Shown: in pieces, positions 24,802 through 33,658 of the stretch
How positions within the stretch are numbered: position 1 is the first letter of the stretch
Layout of the letters: the number at the start of each line of letters is the position of its first letter
From: Candidatus Thiothrix sulfatifontis
GTDB taxonomy: Bacteria; Pseudomonadota; Gammaproteobacteria; Thiotrichales; Thiotrichaceae
NCBI GenBank assembly: GCA_022828425.1
Contig: CP094685.1
Location: forward strand, 1,860,001-1,924,000
Reading direction: 5' to 3'
DNA length: 64,000 nt
Translations under genes and position numbers: made by a program
Notes under the pieces: model-generated
What the model was told of the DNA's origin: nothing
The model's database searches: none
What the model saw: the letters and a program-made list of their open reading frames with translations, nothing else

Positions 24802-26279
24802 CAGTTATCCTCCCCTTCCTGCACATCGCCCACAATCCACGTATCCTTGCTGCCGCCGCCTTGCGACGAATTCACAATCAACGAACCTTCCACCAACGCC
24901 ACACGGGTCAAGCCGCCGGGTGTTACAAAAATGTCTTTACCGCTGAGGATGAACGGGCGTAAATCCACATGGCGCGGGGCAATTTTGATGTATCCTTTAT
25001 CAGCGGTTTCGCACGACGTTGGCGTGACCGACAGACTCAAGGTGGGCTGGGCAATGTAATTATTCGGGTCTTCCTGAATCAGCTTGCGGAATTCCTCGAC
25101 TTTTTCCGGCGTGGAATGGGGGCCGACCAACATGCCGTAACCGCCCGATTCATTGGCAGGTTTCACCACCAATTCTGCCAAGTGTTCCAGCACGTAAGCA
25201 CGGTCTTCGTCACGGCGGCACACGTAAGTCGGCACATTCGGCAAGCTCGGCTCTTCGCCAAGGTAATAGCGGATCATGTCCGGCACGTAAGCATAGATCA
25301 CTTTGTCATCTGCCACGCCACATCCCGGTGCATTAGCAATGGCGACTTTGCCCTCTTTCCAAGCACGCATAATACCGGGAACTCCCAGCATGGAATCTTC
25401 GCGGAACACTTCGGGGTCGATGAAATCGTCATCAATGCGGCGATAAATCACGTCAACGCGCTCTAAGCCCTTGATCGTTTTCATGTAAACGTAATTGTCG
25501 TTGCCCACCACCAAATCCGCGCCTTCCAGCAATACCAAACCGGCTTGTTGCGCCAAGAAAGCGTGTTCAAAGTAAGCGGAGTTGTAGACGCCGGGGGTCA
25601 TTAGTGCGATGGTCGGGTCATCCAGATCAGGGCGCAATGACGCGAGCATTTCATACAATTGTGCGGGGTAATTGCTCACTGGACGAATCGGCAGCGTATT
25701 GAAAATTTCCGGCAATACACGCTTGGTAATGTTGCGGTTTTCGAGCATGTACGCCACGCCAGACGGCACACGCAAGTTATCTTCCAGCACATACAACACG
25801 CCATCGCTGTGACGCACCAAATCCGAGCCGCAAATATTCGCCCAAACACCGTGCGGTGGGGTCATACCAATGCACGCTTTGCGGTAGCCTTTCGATTGCA
25901 GCACGATGTCAGCGGGCATTATGCCGTCTTTGAGGATTTGTCCGCCGTTGTAAATATCTTGAATGAACATATTCAGTGCGCGGATGCGTTGCTTCAGCCC
26001 TATTTCGGTGCGATCCCATTCCGCCGCGTGAATAATGCGCGGAATGATGTCGAACGGCCAAGCGCGGTCGATGTTGCCCGCATCGCTGTAAACCGTGAAC
26101 GTTATCCCCATTTCGCGGATAACCACTTCGGATTCTTGCACACATTGGCGAAAACGGTCGGGGGTGAGGTGACGTAAATACTCGACCAACTTGTAGCTGG
26201 CTTCACGCGGTTGATGCACCGCAGCAATCAATTCGTCGTACAACGAGCGAGGATCGTATTGATTCCATTCTTTTTTCAT
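24801..26279 (-). CDS. Circularly permuted type-2 ATP-grasp protein
   Basis: A 492-residue protein with the conserved blocks of DUF404/DUF407: DIIPRIIHAAEWDRTEIGLKQ, ADIVLQSKGYRKACIGM, LEDNLRVPSGVAYMLENR and VDVIYRRIDDDFIDP. The catalytic part follows: ELVVKPANESGGYGMLVGP, then HVDLRPFILSG and TPGGLTRVAL near the C-terminus. The fold is a ligase with permuted ATP-grasp order that should form an amide bond. First gene of the three-gene operon reading toward 20476. The 127-bp gap upstream (26280-26406) presumably contains the operon promoter. Substrate not known. Confidence 0.93.
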   Translation of the reverse strand: MKKEWNQYDPRSLYDELIAAVHQPREASYKLVEYLRHLTPDRFRQCVQESEVVIREMGITFTVYSDAGNIDRAWPFDIIPRIIHAAEWDRTEIGLKQRIRALNMFIQDIYNGGQILKDGIMPADIVLQSKGYRKACIGMTPPHGVWANICGSDLVRHSDGVLYVLEDNLRVPSGVAYMLENRNITKRVLPEIFNTLPIRPVSNYPAQLYEMLASLRPDLDDPTIALMTPGVYNSAYFEHAFLAQQAGLVLLEGADLVVGNDNYVYMKTIKGLERVDVIYRRIDDDFIDPEVFREDSMLGVPGIMRAWKEGKVAIANAPGCGVADDKVIYAYVPDMIRYYLGEEPSLPNVPTYVCRRDEDRAYVLEHLAELVVKPANESGGYGMLVGPHSTPEKVEEFRKLIQEDPNNYIAQPTLSLSVTPTSCETADKGYIKIAPRHVDLRPFILSGKDIFVTPGGLTRVALVEGSLIVNSSQGGGSKDTWIVGDVQEGEDN

Positions 26280-26406
26280 AGACTTATTCCAGTCAGGCGT
26301 CGATGTTGTAAACAGCGGCTGTCAACAGCCTGCAAACCTTATTGTTGTGATACATCTAGCAAGATTCATGCCCAAGCGTTAATGATGTTTTGCTCCAGAT
26401 TTGCCC

Positions 26407-27039
26407 CTAGAGTGCTGTCTCTAATACTTTCCACACATTGGCGAGGAGTTGCGGTTGGGCTGCTGCGGTGGGATGTAAACCATCCGCCTGCATCAAATCC
26501 CAATTTTCCGCCACACCGTCCAGTAAGAAAGGCAGCAGCGGAATTGTATACTGTTTGGCTAAGTCGGTGTAGGTGGCAGCGAACTTTTCGGTGAAAGTTG
26601 TGCCGTAATTGGGCGGTAATTGAATGCCTAATAAAATAACTTTGGCATCGGCAGTTTGTGAAAGCGTAATCATCTGTTCCAGATTGCGGCGCATGGTGGG
26701 CAAGTCGATGCCACGCAAGCCATCATTCGCGCCGAGTTCCAGCAAGACATAATCGGGTTCGTGCTGTTTGAGCGCTTCCGGTAAACGGGTTAAACCGCCT
26801 GCGGTGGTTTCGCCGCTGATGCTGCCATTCACCACCTTATAATGGTCGCCCAGCTTGGTTTGTAACAAGCTGACCCAGCCTGTTTCGACCGGAATGCCAT
26901 ACGCCGCACTCAGGCTATCCCCCCAGACCAATACGGTTGCGGCATGTTTGCTGGCAGGGGCGGTCTCTTCTGCCATAACCACAGTCGTGACTGGTAAAAA
27001 ACCGCATAGGCAAAAGATCAGGTAAAGTGTGCGCAACAT
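26407..27039 (-). CDS. tesA: Arylesterase / thioesterase I, SGNH hydrolase
   Basis: About 210 residues from MLRTLYLIF, with a periplasmic signal sequence ending near VVMA. The SGNH blocks are VLVWGDSLSAAYGI (Ser42), NGSISGETTAGG, LELGANDGLRG and the C-terminal DGLHPTAAAQ with the catalytic Asp and His. In E. coli, tesA encodes thioesterase I/lysophospholipase L1 and lies divergent from ybbA-ybbP; the same arrangement is here. A strong AAGGAA precedes this start. Only 19 bp separate it from the ABC gene start if ATG 27059 is used there. Confidence 0.92.
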   Translation of the reverse strand: MLRTLYLIFCLCGFLPVTTVVMAEETAPASKHAATVLVWGDSLSAAYGIPVETGWVSLLQTKLGDHYKVVNGSISGETTAGGLTRLPEALKQHEPDYVLLELGANDGLRGIDLPTMRRNLEQMITLSQTADAKVILLGIQLPPNYGTTFTEKFAATYTDLAKQYTIPLLPFLLDGVAENWDLMQADGLHPTAAAQPQLLANVWKVLETAL

Positions 27040-27058
27040 TAACGGATTCCTTAAGAAT

Positions 27059-27730
27059 ATGAACAAAACGATTATTCAGACCACCAACTTGATCAAAACT
27101 ATCCCCCAAGCGGGGCGTGAATTGCAAATTCTCCGAGGCGTAAGCCTTGCTATTGACACCGGCGAGTCGGTTGCGATTACCGGGTTGTCGGGTTCGGGCA
27201 AAAGCACGTTACTGGGTTTGCTGGCGGGTTTGGATTTGCCGACCAGTGGCACGGTCATGTTATTTGGGCAAAACCTTGACGGTTTGGATGAAGACCAGCG
27301 AGCGGCGTTGCGGCTGGGGCGGGTCGGGTTTGTGTTTCAGGCGTTTCATTTATTGGAAAATTTGACGGCGTTGGAAAATGTGATGTTGCCATTGGAATTG
27401 GGGTCGGCTGGGAATGCGCGTGTGCAGTTGGCAACGGAAGCCTTGCAGCAAGTGGGCTTGGGTGAGCGTTTGAGCCATTACCCGAACCAGCTTTCAGGCG
27501 GGGAGCAGCAACGGGTGGCGTTGGCACGGGCGTTTGTGACCCGCCCGCAAATTTTGTTCGCGGATGAGCCAACCGGTAATCTTGACCGCGCCACGGGGCA
27601 TGAAATCAGTGAATTGCTGTTTGCGTTGCAGGAAAAATTCCAGACGACCTTGGTTCTGGTGACGCACGATGACACGCTGGCGGCACGTTGCCAGCGGCAT
27701 TATCGGATGGAAGAGGGGACGCTGGTATGA
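27059..27730 (+). CDS. ybbA: ABC transporter ATP-binding protein (YbbA/LolD type)
   Basis: About 223 residues. Walker A GLSGSGKST, Q-loop region GFVFQAFHLLENLTALENVM, signature LSGGEQQRVALARA and Walker B ILFADEPTGNLD are all present, followed by the H-loop LVTHD. This is the small MacB/LolD/YbbA ATPase group that drives FtsX-type permeases in mechanotransmission. It overlaps the permease gene by ATGA. A GTG at 27029 with an AGGTAAA before it is an alternative start that would overlap the tesA start region. Confidence 0.93.
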   Translation: MNKTIIQTTNLIKTIPQAGRELQILRGVSLAIDTGESVAITGLSGSGKSTLLGLLAGLDLPTSGTVMLFGQNLDGLDEDQRAALRLGRVGFVFQAFHLLENLTALENVMLPLELGSAGNARVQLATEALQQVGLGERLSHYPNQLSGGEQQRVALARAFVTRPQILFADEPTGNLDRATGHEISELLFALQEKFQTTLVLVTHDDTLAARCQRHYRMEEGTLV

Positions 27731-30180
27731 AGTTGCTGTTTCAACATTGGCAACAACGCTGGCGGATGCCGGAGTTGCGTTTGTTATTGCTGGCATTGGT
27801 GGTGTCGGTGACGGTGGTGACATCGGTGGGCTTTTTCACCAGTCGGGTGGAAAACGCAATGCAAGCGCAAGCACGCCAACTGTTGGGCGGCGATTTGGTG
27901 CTGACATCGGCACGTCCCTTGGACAAAGCTTATGTGCAACAGGCGCAGGCGCTGGGTTTGGAAACGGCGGAAACCGTGAGTTTCCCCAGCATGGCATCCA
28001 TCGGTGAGAAGTTGCAATTGACGCAATTGAAAGCGGTTTCCAGCGCTTACCCTTTGCGGGGCGATTTGAAAACGGCGGATGCACCGGATGCGGTTGAAGT
28101 GCTTTCCACCGGACGTGTGCCTGCAAAGGGCGAAATTTGGGCGGAAGCGCGGTTGTTTGCGGAATTGGGCGTGCAGCCGGGGGCAACGGTAACGTTGGGG
28201 CGCAGCACATTCACGCTGACGCGGGTATTGACGCAAGAGCCGGATCGTAGCAGCAATTTGTTTCAGCTTGCGCCGGTGGTGTTGATGAATCTGGAGGATT
28301 TGCCCGCGACGCAATTGTTGTCGCCTGCAAGTCGGGCGCGTTTCAATCAGTTGTTTGCGGGTGATCTTAAGCGGATCAAACAGTTGCAGCAGGAGCTTGA
28401 ACCGCAATTGAAGCCGACGGAGCGGGTGCGCACCTTGGATGAAGATTTGGCATCGGTGCAGCAAACCTTGCAACGTTCTGGGCGTTTCTTGGGGTTGGCG
28501 GCATTATTGAGCGTGGTGTTGGCGGGGGCGGCGGTAGTGCTGACCTCGGCGAGTTTGATGCGGCGTGAATTGCCTGCGGTGGCGGTGTTGAAAGCGATGG
28601 GCGTGTCGCGGCGGCAAGTGTTGGTGGATCATGCGTTTTCGTTATTGTTGACGGCGTTGCTCGCAGCCGCGATTGGGGTGACGTTGGGATTGCTGTTGCA
28701 GTTTGGGTTGGCGGAATGGTTGAGCCGTTTTGTGGGTAAGGAATTGCCTGCACCGAGTGCCATGCCTGCGTTGAGCGGCTTATTGACGGCGGTGGTGTTG
28801 CTGCTGGGGTTTGCGTTACCGCCATTGTTGCGTTTGGTGAATACCTCGCCGATGCAGATTTTGCAGGGTGCATTGCAAGGAACGCAGCAATCAACTTGGT
28901 TGGTGGTGGTGTGTTTGGTGTTGGCGGTGTTTGGCTTGTTGTGGTTGCAAGCGCGGGATGTGCTGCTGGCGGGATTATTGCTGGTGGGGCTGATCGTTGG
29001 GATTGGTTTGTTTGCGGCATTGGCGGGAGCAGGTTTGCGCTTGGTACAGCAGGTGGGGAAACGTGCCGGTTGGGGGTGGTTGCCTGCGTTGGGGCGTTCC
29101 AAACGGGCGGTGTTGTTGGTGGTGGTGTTTGCCACGGGCTTGTTTGCGTTGCTGTTGTTGACCACGGTGCGTACCGATTTGCTGAATCGGTGGGAGCAAA
29201 CCTTGCCTGCGGATGCACCGGATCATTTCCTGATTAATATCCAACCGGCGGAAGCCGCGCCGCTGCAACGCTTCTTGAACGAACGTGGCGTGAAAACGGT
29301 ACTGTACCCGATGATTCGCGGGCGTTTGGTGGAAATCAACGGCAAACCCATGAAGCCGGACGATTATTCCGAACAGCGGGCGCAGCGGTTGTTGGAACGC
29401 GAATTTAACCTGTCATCGTTTGCAGCATTTCCGGCGAGCAATGCCTTGTTGGAAGGGCAGTGGTTTGACGGCAAGCAGGGCGGTTTGTCGATTGAGCAAG
29501 GCATTGGTGAAACGCTCAAGTTTGGCATGGGCGACAAACTGACGTTTGATATTGCCGGGCAACGGCTGAGCGATACCGTGACCAGTGTGCGCGAAGTGCG
29601 TTGGGACAGTATGCAGCCGAATTTCTTTGTGGTCGCGGCACCGGGAACGGTGGATGCATTGCCGCAAACCTTGATTACCAGCATCCATTTGGGTGAGCAA
29701 AAACCGTTGGTGACGGCGCTGATTCGTGAATTTCCCAGCGTGACCGCGATTGATATTGGTGCGGTGGTGGGCGAAGTGCGTTCTTTGGTGAATCAGGTGA
29801 GTTTGGCGGTGCAGGGAATTTTTGTGTTCACCCTGATTGCTGGCGTGGTGGTGTTGGTCGCGGCGTTGCAATCCCAACAGGCGGAGCGGCGGCGCGAATT
29901 GGCGATCCTCAAATCCTTGGGGGCAGGGCGGGCATTGTTGCAACGGCGCATTTGGAGTGAGTTTTTATTGCTGGGCGCATTGGCGGGGGCGTTGGCAGGG
30001 TTGCTGGCGTTAACGGCGGGGAATGTGTTGGCGTATTATTTGTTTGATTTGGATTTGCGTTTGAATGTATTGCCGCTACTGATTGGAACAGTGCTGGGCA
30101 GTCTGTTAGTGGGCGTGGCGGGGTATTGGAATTTACGCAGTTTGCTGAATGTATTGCCGCTGTCTCTGCTAAAAGCGTGA
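27727..30180 (+). CDS. ybbP: FtsX-like ABC permease (YbbP type)
   Basis: About 817 residues starting MKLLFQHWQQRWRM. It has an N-terminal TM, a large periplasmic domain, several TM helices (for example SVVLAGAAVVLTSASLMRR) with FtsX motifs, a second periplasmic part and C-terminal TMs (FVFTLIAGVVVLVAALQS, LAILKSLGAGRALLQRR). The double FtsX-domain layout matches YbbP. It is translationally coupled to the ATPase. The pair probably works on lipids or lipoproteins at the envelope; the linked tesA esterase fits that but does not prove it. Confidence 0.92.
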   Translation: MKLLFQHWQQRWRMPELRLLLLALVVSVTVVTSVGFFTSRVENAMQAQARQLLGGDLVLTSARPLDKAYVQQAQALGLETAETVSFPSMASIGEKLQLTQLKAVSSAYPLRGDLKTADAPDAVEVLSTGRVPAKGEIWAEARLFAELGVQPGATVTLGRSTFTLTRVLTQEPDRSSNLFQLAPVVLMNLEDLPATQLLSPASRARFNQLFAGDLKRIKQLQQELEPQLKPTERVRTLDEDLASVQQTLQRSGRFLGLAALLSVVLAGAAVVLTSASLMRRELPAVAVLKAMGVSRRQVLVDHAFSLLLTALLAAAIGVTLGLLLQFGLAEWLSRFVGKELPAPSAMPALSGLLTAVVLLLGFALPPLLRLVNTSPMQILQGALQGTQQSTWLVVVCLVLAVFGLLWLQARDVLLAGLLLVGLIVGIGLFAALAGAGLRLVQQVGKRAGWGWLPALGRSKRAVLLVVVFATGLFALLLLTTVRTDLLNRWEQTLPADAPDHFLINIQPAEAAPLQRFLNERGVKTVLYPMIRGRLVEINGKPMKPDDYSEQRAQRLLEREFNLSSFAAFPASNALLEGQWFDGKQGGLSIEQGIGETLKFGMGDKLTFDIAGQRLSDTVTSVREVRWDSMQPNFFVVAAPGTVDALPQTLITSIHLGEQKPLVTALIREFPSVTAIDIGAVVGEVRSLVNQVSLAVQGIFVFTLIAGVVVLVAALQSQQAERRRELAILKSLGAGRALLQRRIWSEFLLLGALAGALAGLLALTAGNVLAYYLFDLDLRLNVLPLLIGTVLGSLLVGVAGYWNLRSLLNVLPLSLLKA

Positions 30181-30276
30181 GGGGAAATGGTGCGATTGTC
30201 GTCTCGTGTTCGTCTGCTGTCTGGAATACTGCTACACTTTGCAAATACATAAAAAATAAGAGTGGACACAGCGAAC

Positions 30277-31947
30277 ATGGCTACCGACGAAGCGCAGATT
30301 TCCAACCATCGGTTTATTCCCCTGTCACCCAGCAAGGCGCGTGACTGGATTGCCGCCTTGCCATTAACCGACCCCGGTGAAACCACGCGGCGCATTTTTC
30401 ACGGTCTGGTGGATTTGAACCGGCGGGCGCTGCCTGCAATGGCACGGTTGCAAATCAGTGAAATGTTACGCCCAGCGGTTGATGTAGCGCTGGAGGCGTT
30501 GCAGCGTCATCTGGAAGCACGTGCCTTTCCATTAACGTTGAAAAGTCAGAAGATTTTCGAGCTGACGCAATCGTTGATGCTGGAATTTGCGGGGTCGTAT
30601 CAGGTTGCGGCGCTGGATATGATGACCAAAAAAGAGGGCAATAAAAAAGCCCTGCAACTGGCAATTTATCGAGCGCTGGATTTCATGGGTAAAGTGCTAT
30701 TGCTTACCTGTTCGGTCTATGTGCGCACTCGCGAAACCTTGTGGCATGACATTCATCACCTCTATTTGCTGGCGGTTGAAAATGAGGTGGAAAAAATCGC
30801 GTTGCGGGATGCTGTTCCCGGTGCTCCGACGATTGAAACCCGTTACACCCAGATGAATTTGTTGGCGCTGGCTAAACCCTATTGCTTGCGGCAGGGCGAA
30901 GTGGCGCGTTTGGTGCAGTATTTCACGCAATACACGCATCTGGTGACGATTGCGCGGGAGACTACTGGGGAACAGGTGGGTGCGTATGTTCATGCTGCGA
31001 TTCTCAACAGCGATGAACCGGCAGTGATGATGTTGTCGAGTGATTTGCCGCATTCCCCGACCGTGCGGGTGCTGAATTTGAGCGCGTTGGTGGCGCAGAT
31101 GGATGCGCATATTCGCGAGCTGGAGGCGAAGGGTGTACCCGCGATGATGCTTCAGGATGGCTTGAGTCGCAATCTGGCGAAACGGGTGATTTATCACCTG
31201 ACGGCGGTACAGAATCGCAGTTATAACCGCTTTCCAAAAAATGCGCAGATTGGCATGGTCACGCGGATGCCTGACGTGTTATCGGTGATTCGCCGTGCGC
31301 AGAAAACCGAGGTGAGTGAAGATGCGGAAGCCGAAGACATGTTGTTCAATGTGTTCATGGCCAGCGATTACGAAGACGAGGGTGAGGCACGCAAAGCGGT
31401 GATTCAGCGCGTGGCGGAGGATGAGGGGGCGTGTATCCAAACCTGGCGCGTGATGAATACCAGCGTGGGCGGTTACGGTTTGCGCTGGGAAGGCAAGGAA
31501 GTGTCGGGCGCACGGGTTGGCGAAATTGTAGCATTGCGCGATCTCGGTGATGACAGTTCGGTGTGGATGATTGGGGTGATTAAGTGGATGGAATTTGTCG
31601 CTACCAAAGGTTTGTGCTGTGGCGTTGAATTGTTGTCGACCAAAATCATGGAAGTATCGGTGTTGCAAGTGCTGAACCGTCAGGTGACGCAAAAAATGCC
31701 GGTGGAAGGCTTGATGTTGCCCAGTATTGAGGGCGTGCGGCCTGACCCTGCGTTGATTTTGCCCGCGTATATCTTCCAAGCCAGCGATGAAATTCGGCTG
31801 GAATTTGCCGAGCGTGAAGAGCGGGTGCGTTTGGTGTTGCTGGATGAGTGTTTGGGGGCGTTTGCTTATTTTCGCTTTACCACGTTGGCGGATAAGACCT
31901 TGGAAGAAGATGAGGACGACTTTACGTCATTGTGGCAGTCGCTTTAA
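30277..31947 (+). CDS. PilZ-like domain protein, probable c-di-GMP effector
   Basis: About 556 residues, starting MATDEAQISNHRF (a GTG at 30262 is an alternative). The first 370 residues are helical (LVDLNRRALPAMARLQISEML) with no named domain. Residues about 375-485 look PilZ-like: MNTSVGGYGLRW gives the (D/N)xSxxG motif near residue 393, followed by VGEIVALRDLGDDSSVWMIG and GVELLSTKIMEV. The classical RxxxR is not clear, so the domain may be atypical. There is no membrane segment. It precedes a degenerate EAL protein and the polysaccharide cluster. Binding c-di-GMP and tuning polysaccharide output is inference. Confidence 0.68.
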   Translation: MATDEAQISNHRFIPLSPSKARDWIAALPLTDPGETTRRIFHGLVDLNRRALPAMARLQISEMLRPAVDVALEALQRHLEARAFPLTLKSQKIFELTQSLMLEFAGSYQVAALDMMTKKEGNKKALQLAIYRALDFMGKVLLLTCSVYVRTRETLWHDIHHLYLLAVENEVEKIALRDAVPGAPTIETRYTQMNLLALAKPYCLRQGEVARLVQYFTQYTHLVTIARETTGEQVGAYVHAAILNSDEPAVMMLSSDLPHSPTVRVLNLSALVAQMDAHIRELEAKGVPAMMLQDGLSRNLAKRVIYHLTAVQNRSYNRFPKNAQIGMVTRMPDVLSVIRRAQKTEVSEDAEAEDMLFNVFMASDYEDEGEARKAVIQRVAEDEGACIQTWRVMNTSVGGYGLRWEGKEVSGARVGEIVALRDLGDDSSVWMIGVIKWMEFVATKGLCCGVELLSTKIMEVSVLQVLNRQVTQKMPVEGLMLPSIEGVRPDPALILPAYIFQASDEIRLEFAEREERVRLVLLDECLGAFAYFRFTTLADKTLEEDEDDFTSLWQSL

Positions 31948-32018
31948 ACCGTCCGCTATGCAGTTCATCCCCTAGTCATACTCGATAATCGGTCTTTATG
32001 TAGGTTTGGCCGGAGGTG

Positions 32019-33617
32019 ATGCGTATCTTCTGTGGTATGAGAAAGCAGAAGATACATTGTGTTGTCATTGATCAGGATGTGGAAGTAACGGCATCGTTAG
32101 ATGCGGCGTTGCGCCACTCTGATGTGCTGCTGGAGCTGAAACAGGTGACATCGGTGCAGCAACTGATCCCCGTGTTGCAGGAGCTTCAGCCGCACTTGTT
32201 ATTTTGCCCGCATGAAAAAACCAAACCGGCGACGGATTTGCTGGAAACTTTGCAGCGTTATTCGCCCGATACGCTGCTGGTGTGGGTGGCACGGGATGAA
32301 TGGCAAGGTTTGACGACCTGGTTGATGGGGGTTGAATCTTGCATTCTGCCGCTGAATGATTTGGAATATTTCTCCCAATACATTGATTTTTTGCTGCGTT
32401 ATTCCGCGATTAAACAAGATTTTCGTGACTGCAAACATTTGCTGGGGGTGGCGGAGTTACGTTGTCATTGGTTGGTGGATTATTCGTGGGAAGCGATTGC
32501 GTATATTTCTCAGGGAATGCATTTGTATGCGAATAACGCTTATGTGACTTTATTTGGGTTTGAAAGCATGGCGGAAGTGCGTTCCATGCCAGTAGCGCAT
32601 TTGGTGGATACCCCGGAGCGCAAAACCTTTGAGGCCATGAGTAAGGCGGCGGATGTCGGTAGCAAGCCTTCCAACCGCTTACTGATTACCTTGCGCACCT
32701 TGGATGGTGAGCGGATGCGGGCAGAAATCCGCTTCATTCCTGCGGTGCTGAAAGGCAAGCGTTGCACGCAGTTACACGTGCGCCCACTGGAACGCAATAT
32801 GCTGAAAGGTGTGTCGTTGCGTAAACAAGATAACCCTTGGGAGGCGACTGAGCAGCGCTTGCAACATGCGCCTGCGCCCCGCGTTGCGCCCGCCGAAGTC
32901 TCCGTAGCATCACCGAGAGCCGTTGCGCCGCTGGTGCCGCCAACCGTGGCGGGAATGAAAATGGTGTTCCACAAACTTCAACGTATGAAGGAAAACTTGC
33001 CCAGCATTTATTTGGCAGAACCCGAATTTCAGCAAAAAGCACAGCAATTGAACTATGCCGCGCTAGTCAAACAATTAGGCAATGGTGGCGGGCGTTCCCG
33101 GCTGGATTACTGGAATCTTGGGCAAGTGGTGTTGCGTTTGTCATCTCAGGGGCATGAAAAGCCCAGTTATCTGGTTTTTGTGTCCGTAGGCGGTGCAATT
33201 CTGAATAATGAAACCGAGCTAAAACGGGTCGTCGAGTTGTTGAATGCTGCGCCGGATGCGGCAAAACGCATTGTATTGGCATTCCCCTATCAGGATTGCA
33301 TGGCACACCTCGCGCAACTGGGCAAAGTCATTAAGTTGTTGAAAGCACTTGGTGTACGGTTGGCGATTGATGGCCTGCCAGATTCACCCCAAGCGCTGAA
33401 ATTTACCCAAGTGGTGAAACCCGTTTTGGTACGTGTGGATGTTGGTTTGGTGAATGAGAGTATTCGCAGTACTAATACTGAGCGGTTGCAACGCTTGATT
33501 TATCAATTAGCCGATAGCCGCTGCAAGGTGATCATTCCGTGTGTTCAGGATAAGCAATTTCTTAGAGTGGCTTATTCCACCGCTGCCGCTTATGTACAAG
33601 GTGGCGCAATGACATAA
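32019..33617 (+). CDS. REC/PAS-like and degenerate EAL domain protein (FimX-like)
   Basis: About 532 residues. The N-terminal part has a receiver-like look (IHCVVIDQDVEVTASLD), residues about 140-250 a PAS-like fold (YSWEAIAYISQGMHLYANNAYVTLFGFESM), then a proline-rich linker. The C-terminal part is an EAL-like domain (LDYWNLGQVVLRLSSQGHEK, GVRLAIDGLPDSPQALKF, VVKPVLVRVDVGLVNES, AYVQGGAMT). The canonical EAL signature and most metal-binding acidic residues are missing, so it is likely a c-di-GMP receptor rather than a phosphodiesterase, as in FimX. Start choice is uncertain: GGAGG lies only 2 nt before ATG 32019, and ATG 32037 is also possible. It neighbours the PilZ-like gene on the same strand. 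Confidence 0.78.
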   Translation: MRIFCGMRKQKIHCVVIDQDVEVTASLDAALRHSDVLLELKQVTSVQQLIPVLQELQPHLLFCPHEKTKPATDLLETLQRYSPDTLLVWVARDEWQGLTTWLMGVESCILPLNDLEYFSQYIDFLLRYSAIKQDFRDCKHLLGVAELRCHWLVDYSWEAIAYISQGMHLYANNAYVTLFGFESMAEVRSMPVAHLVDTPERKTFEAMSKAADVGSKPSNRLLITLRTLDGERMRAEIRFIPAVLKGKRCTQLHVRPLERNMLKGVSLRKQDNPWEATEQRLQHAPAPRVAPAEVSVASPRAVAPLVPPTVAGMKMVFHKLQRMKENLPSIYLAEPEFQQKAQQLNYAALVKQLGNGGGRSRLDYWNLGQVVLRLSSQGHEKPSYLVFVSVGGAILNNETELKRVVELLNAAPDAAKRIVLAFPYQDCMAHLAQLGKVIKLLKALGVRLAIDGLPDSPQALKFTQVVKPVLVRVDVGLVNESIRSTNTERLQRLIYQLADSRCKVIIPCVQDKQFLRVAYSTAAAYVQGGAMT

Positions 33618-33658
33618 CTCATCCGTAACAATGACTAAAATAGTAAGCGAGCGTCGTA

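Noticed and set aside
28376-29218. Long antisense frame over the YbbP permease gene
   Set aside because: Pro/Thr/Ala-rich low-complexity reading opposite a typical FtsX gene; a shadow.
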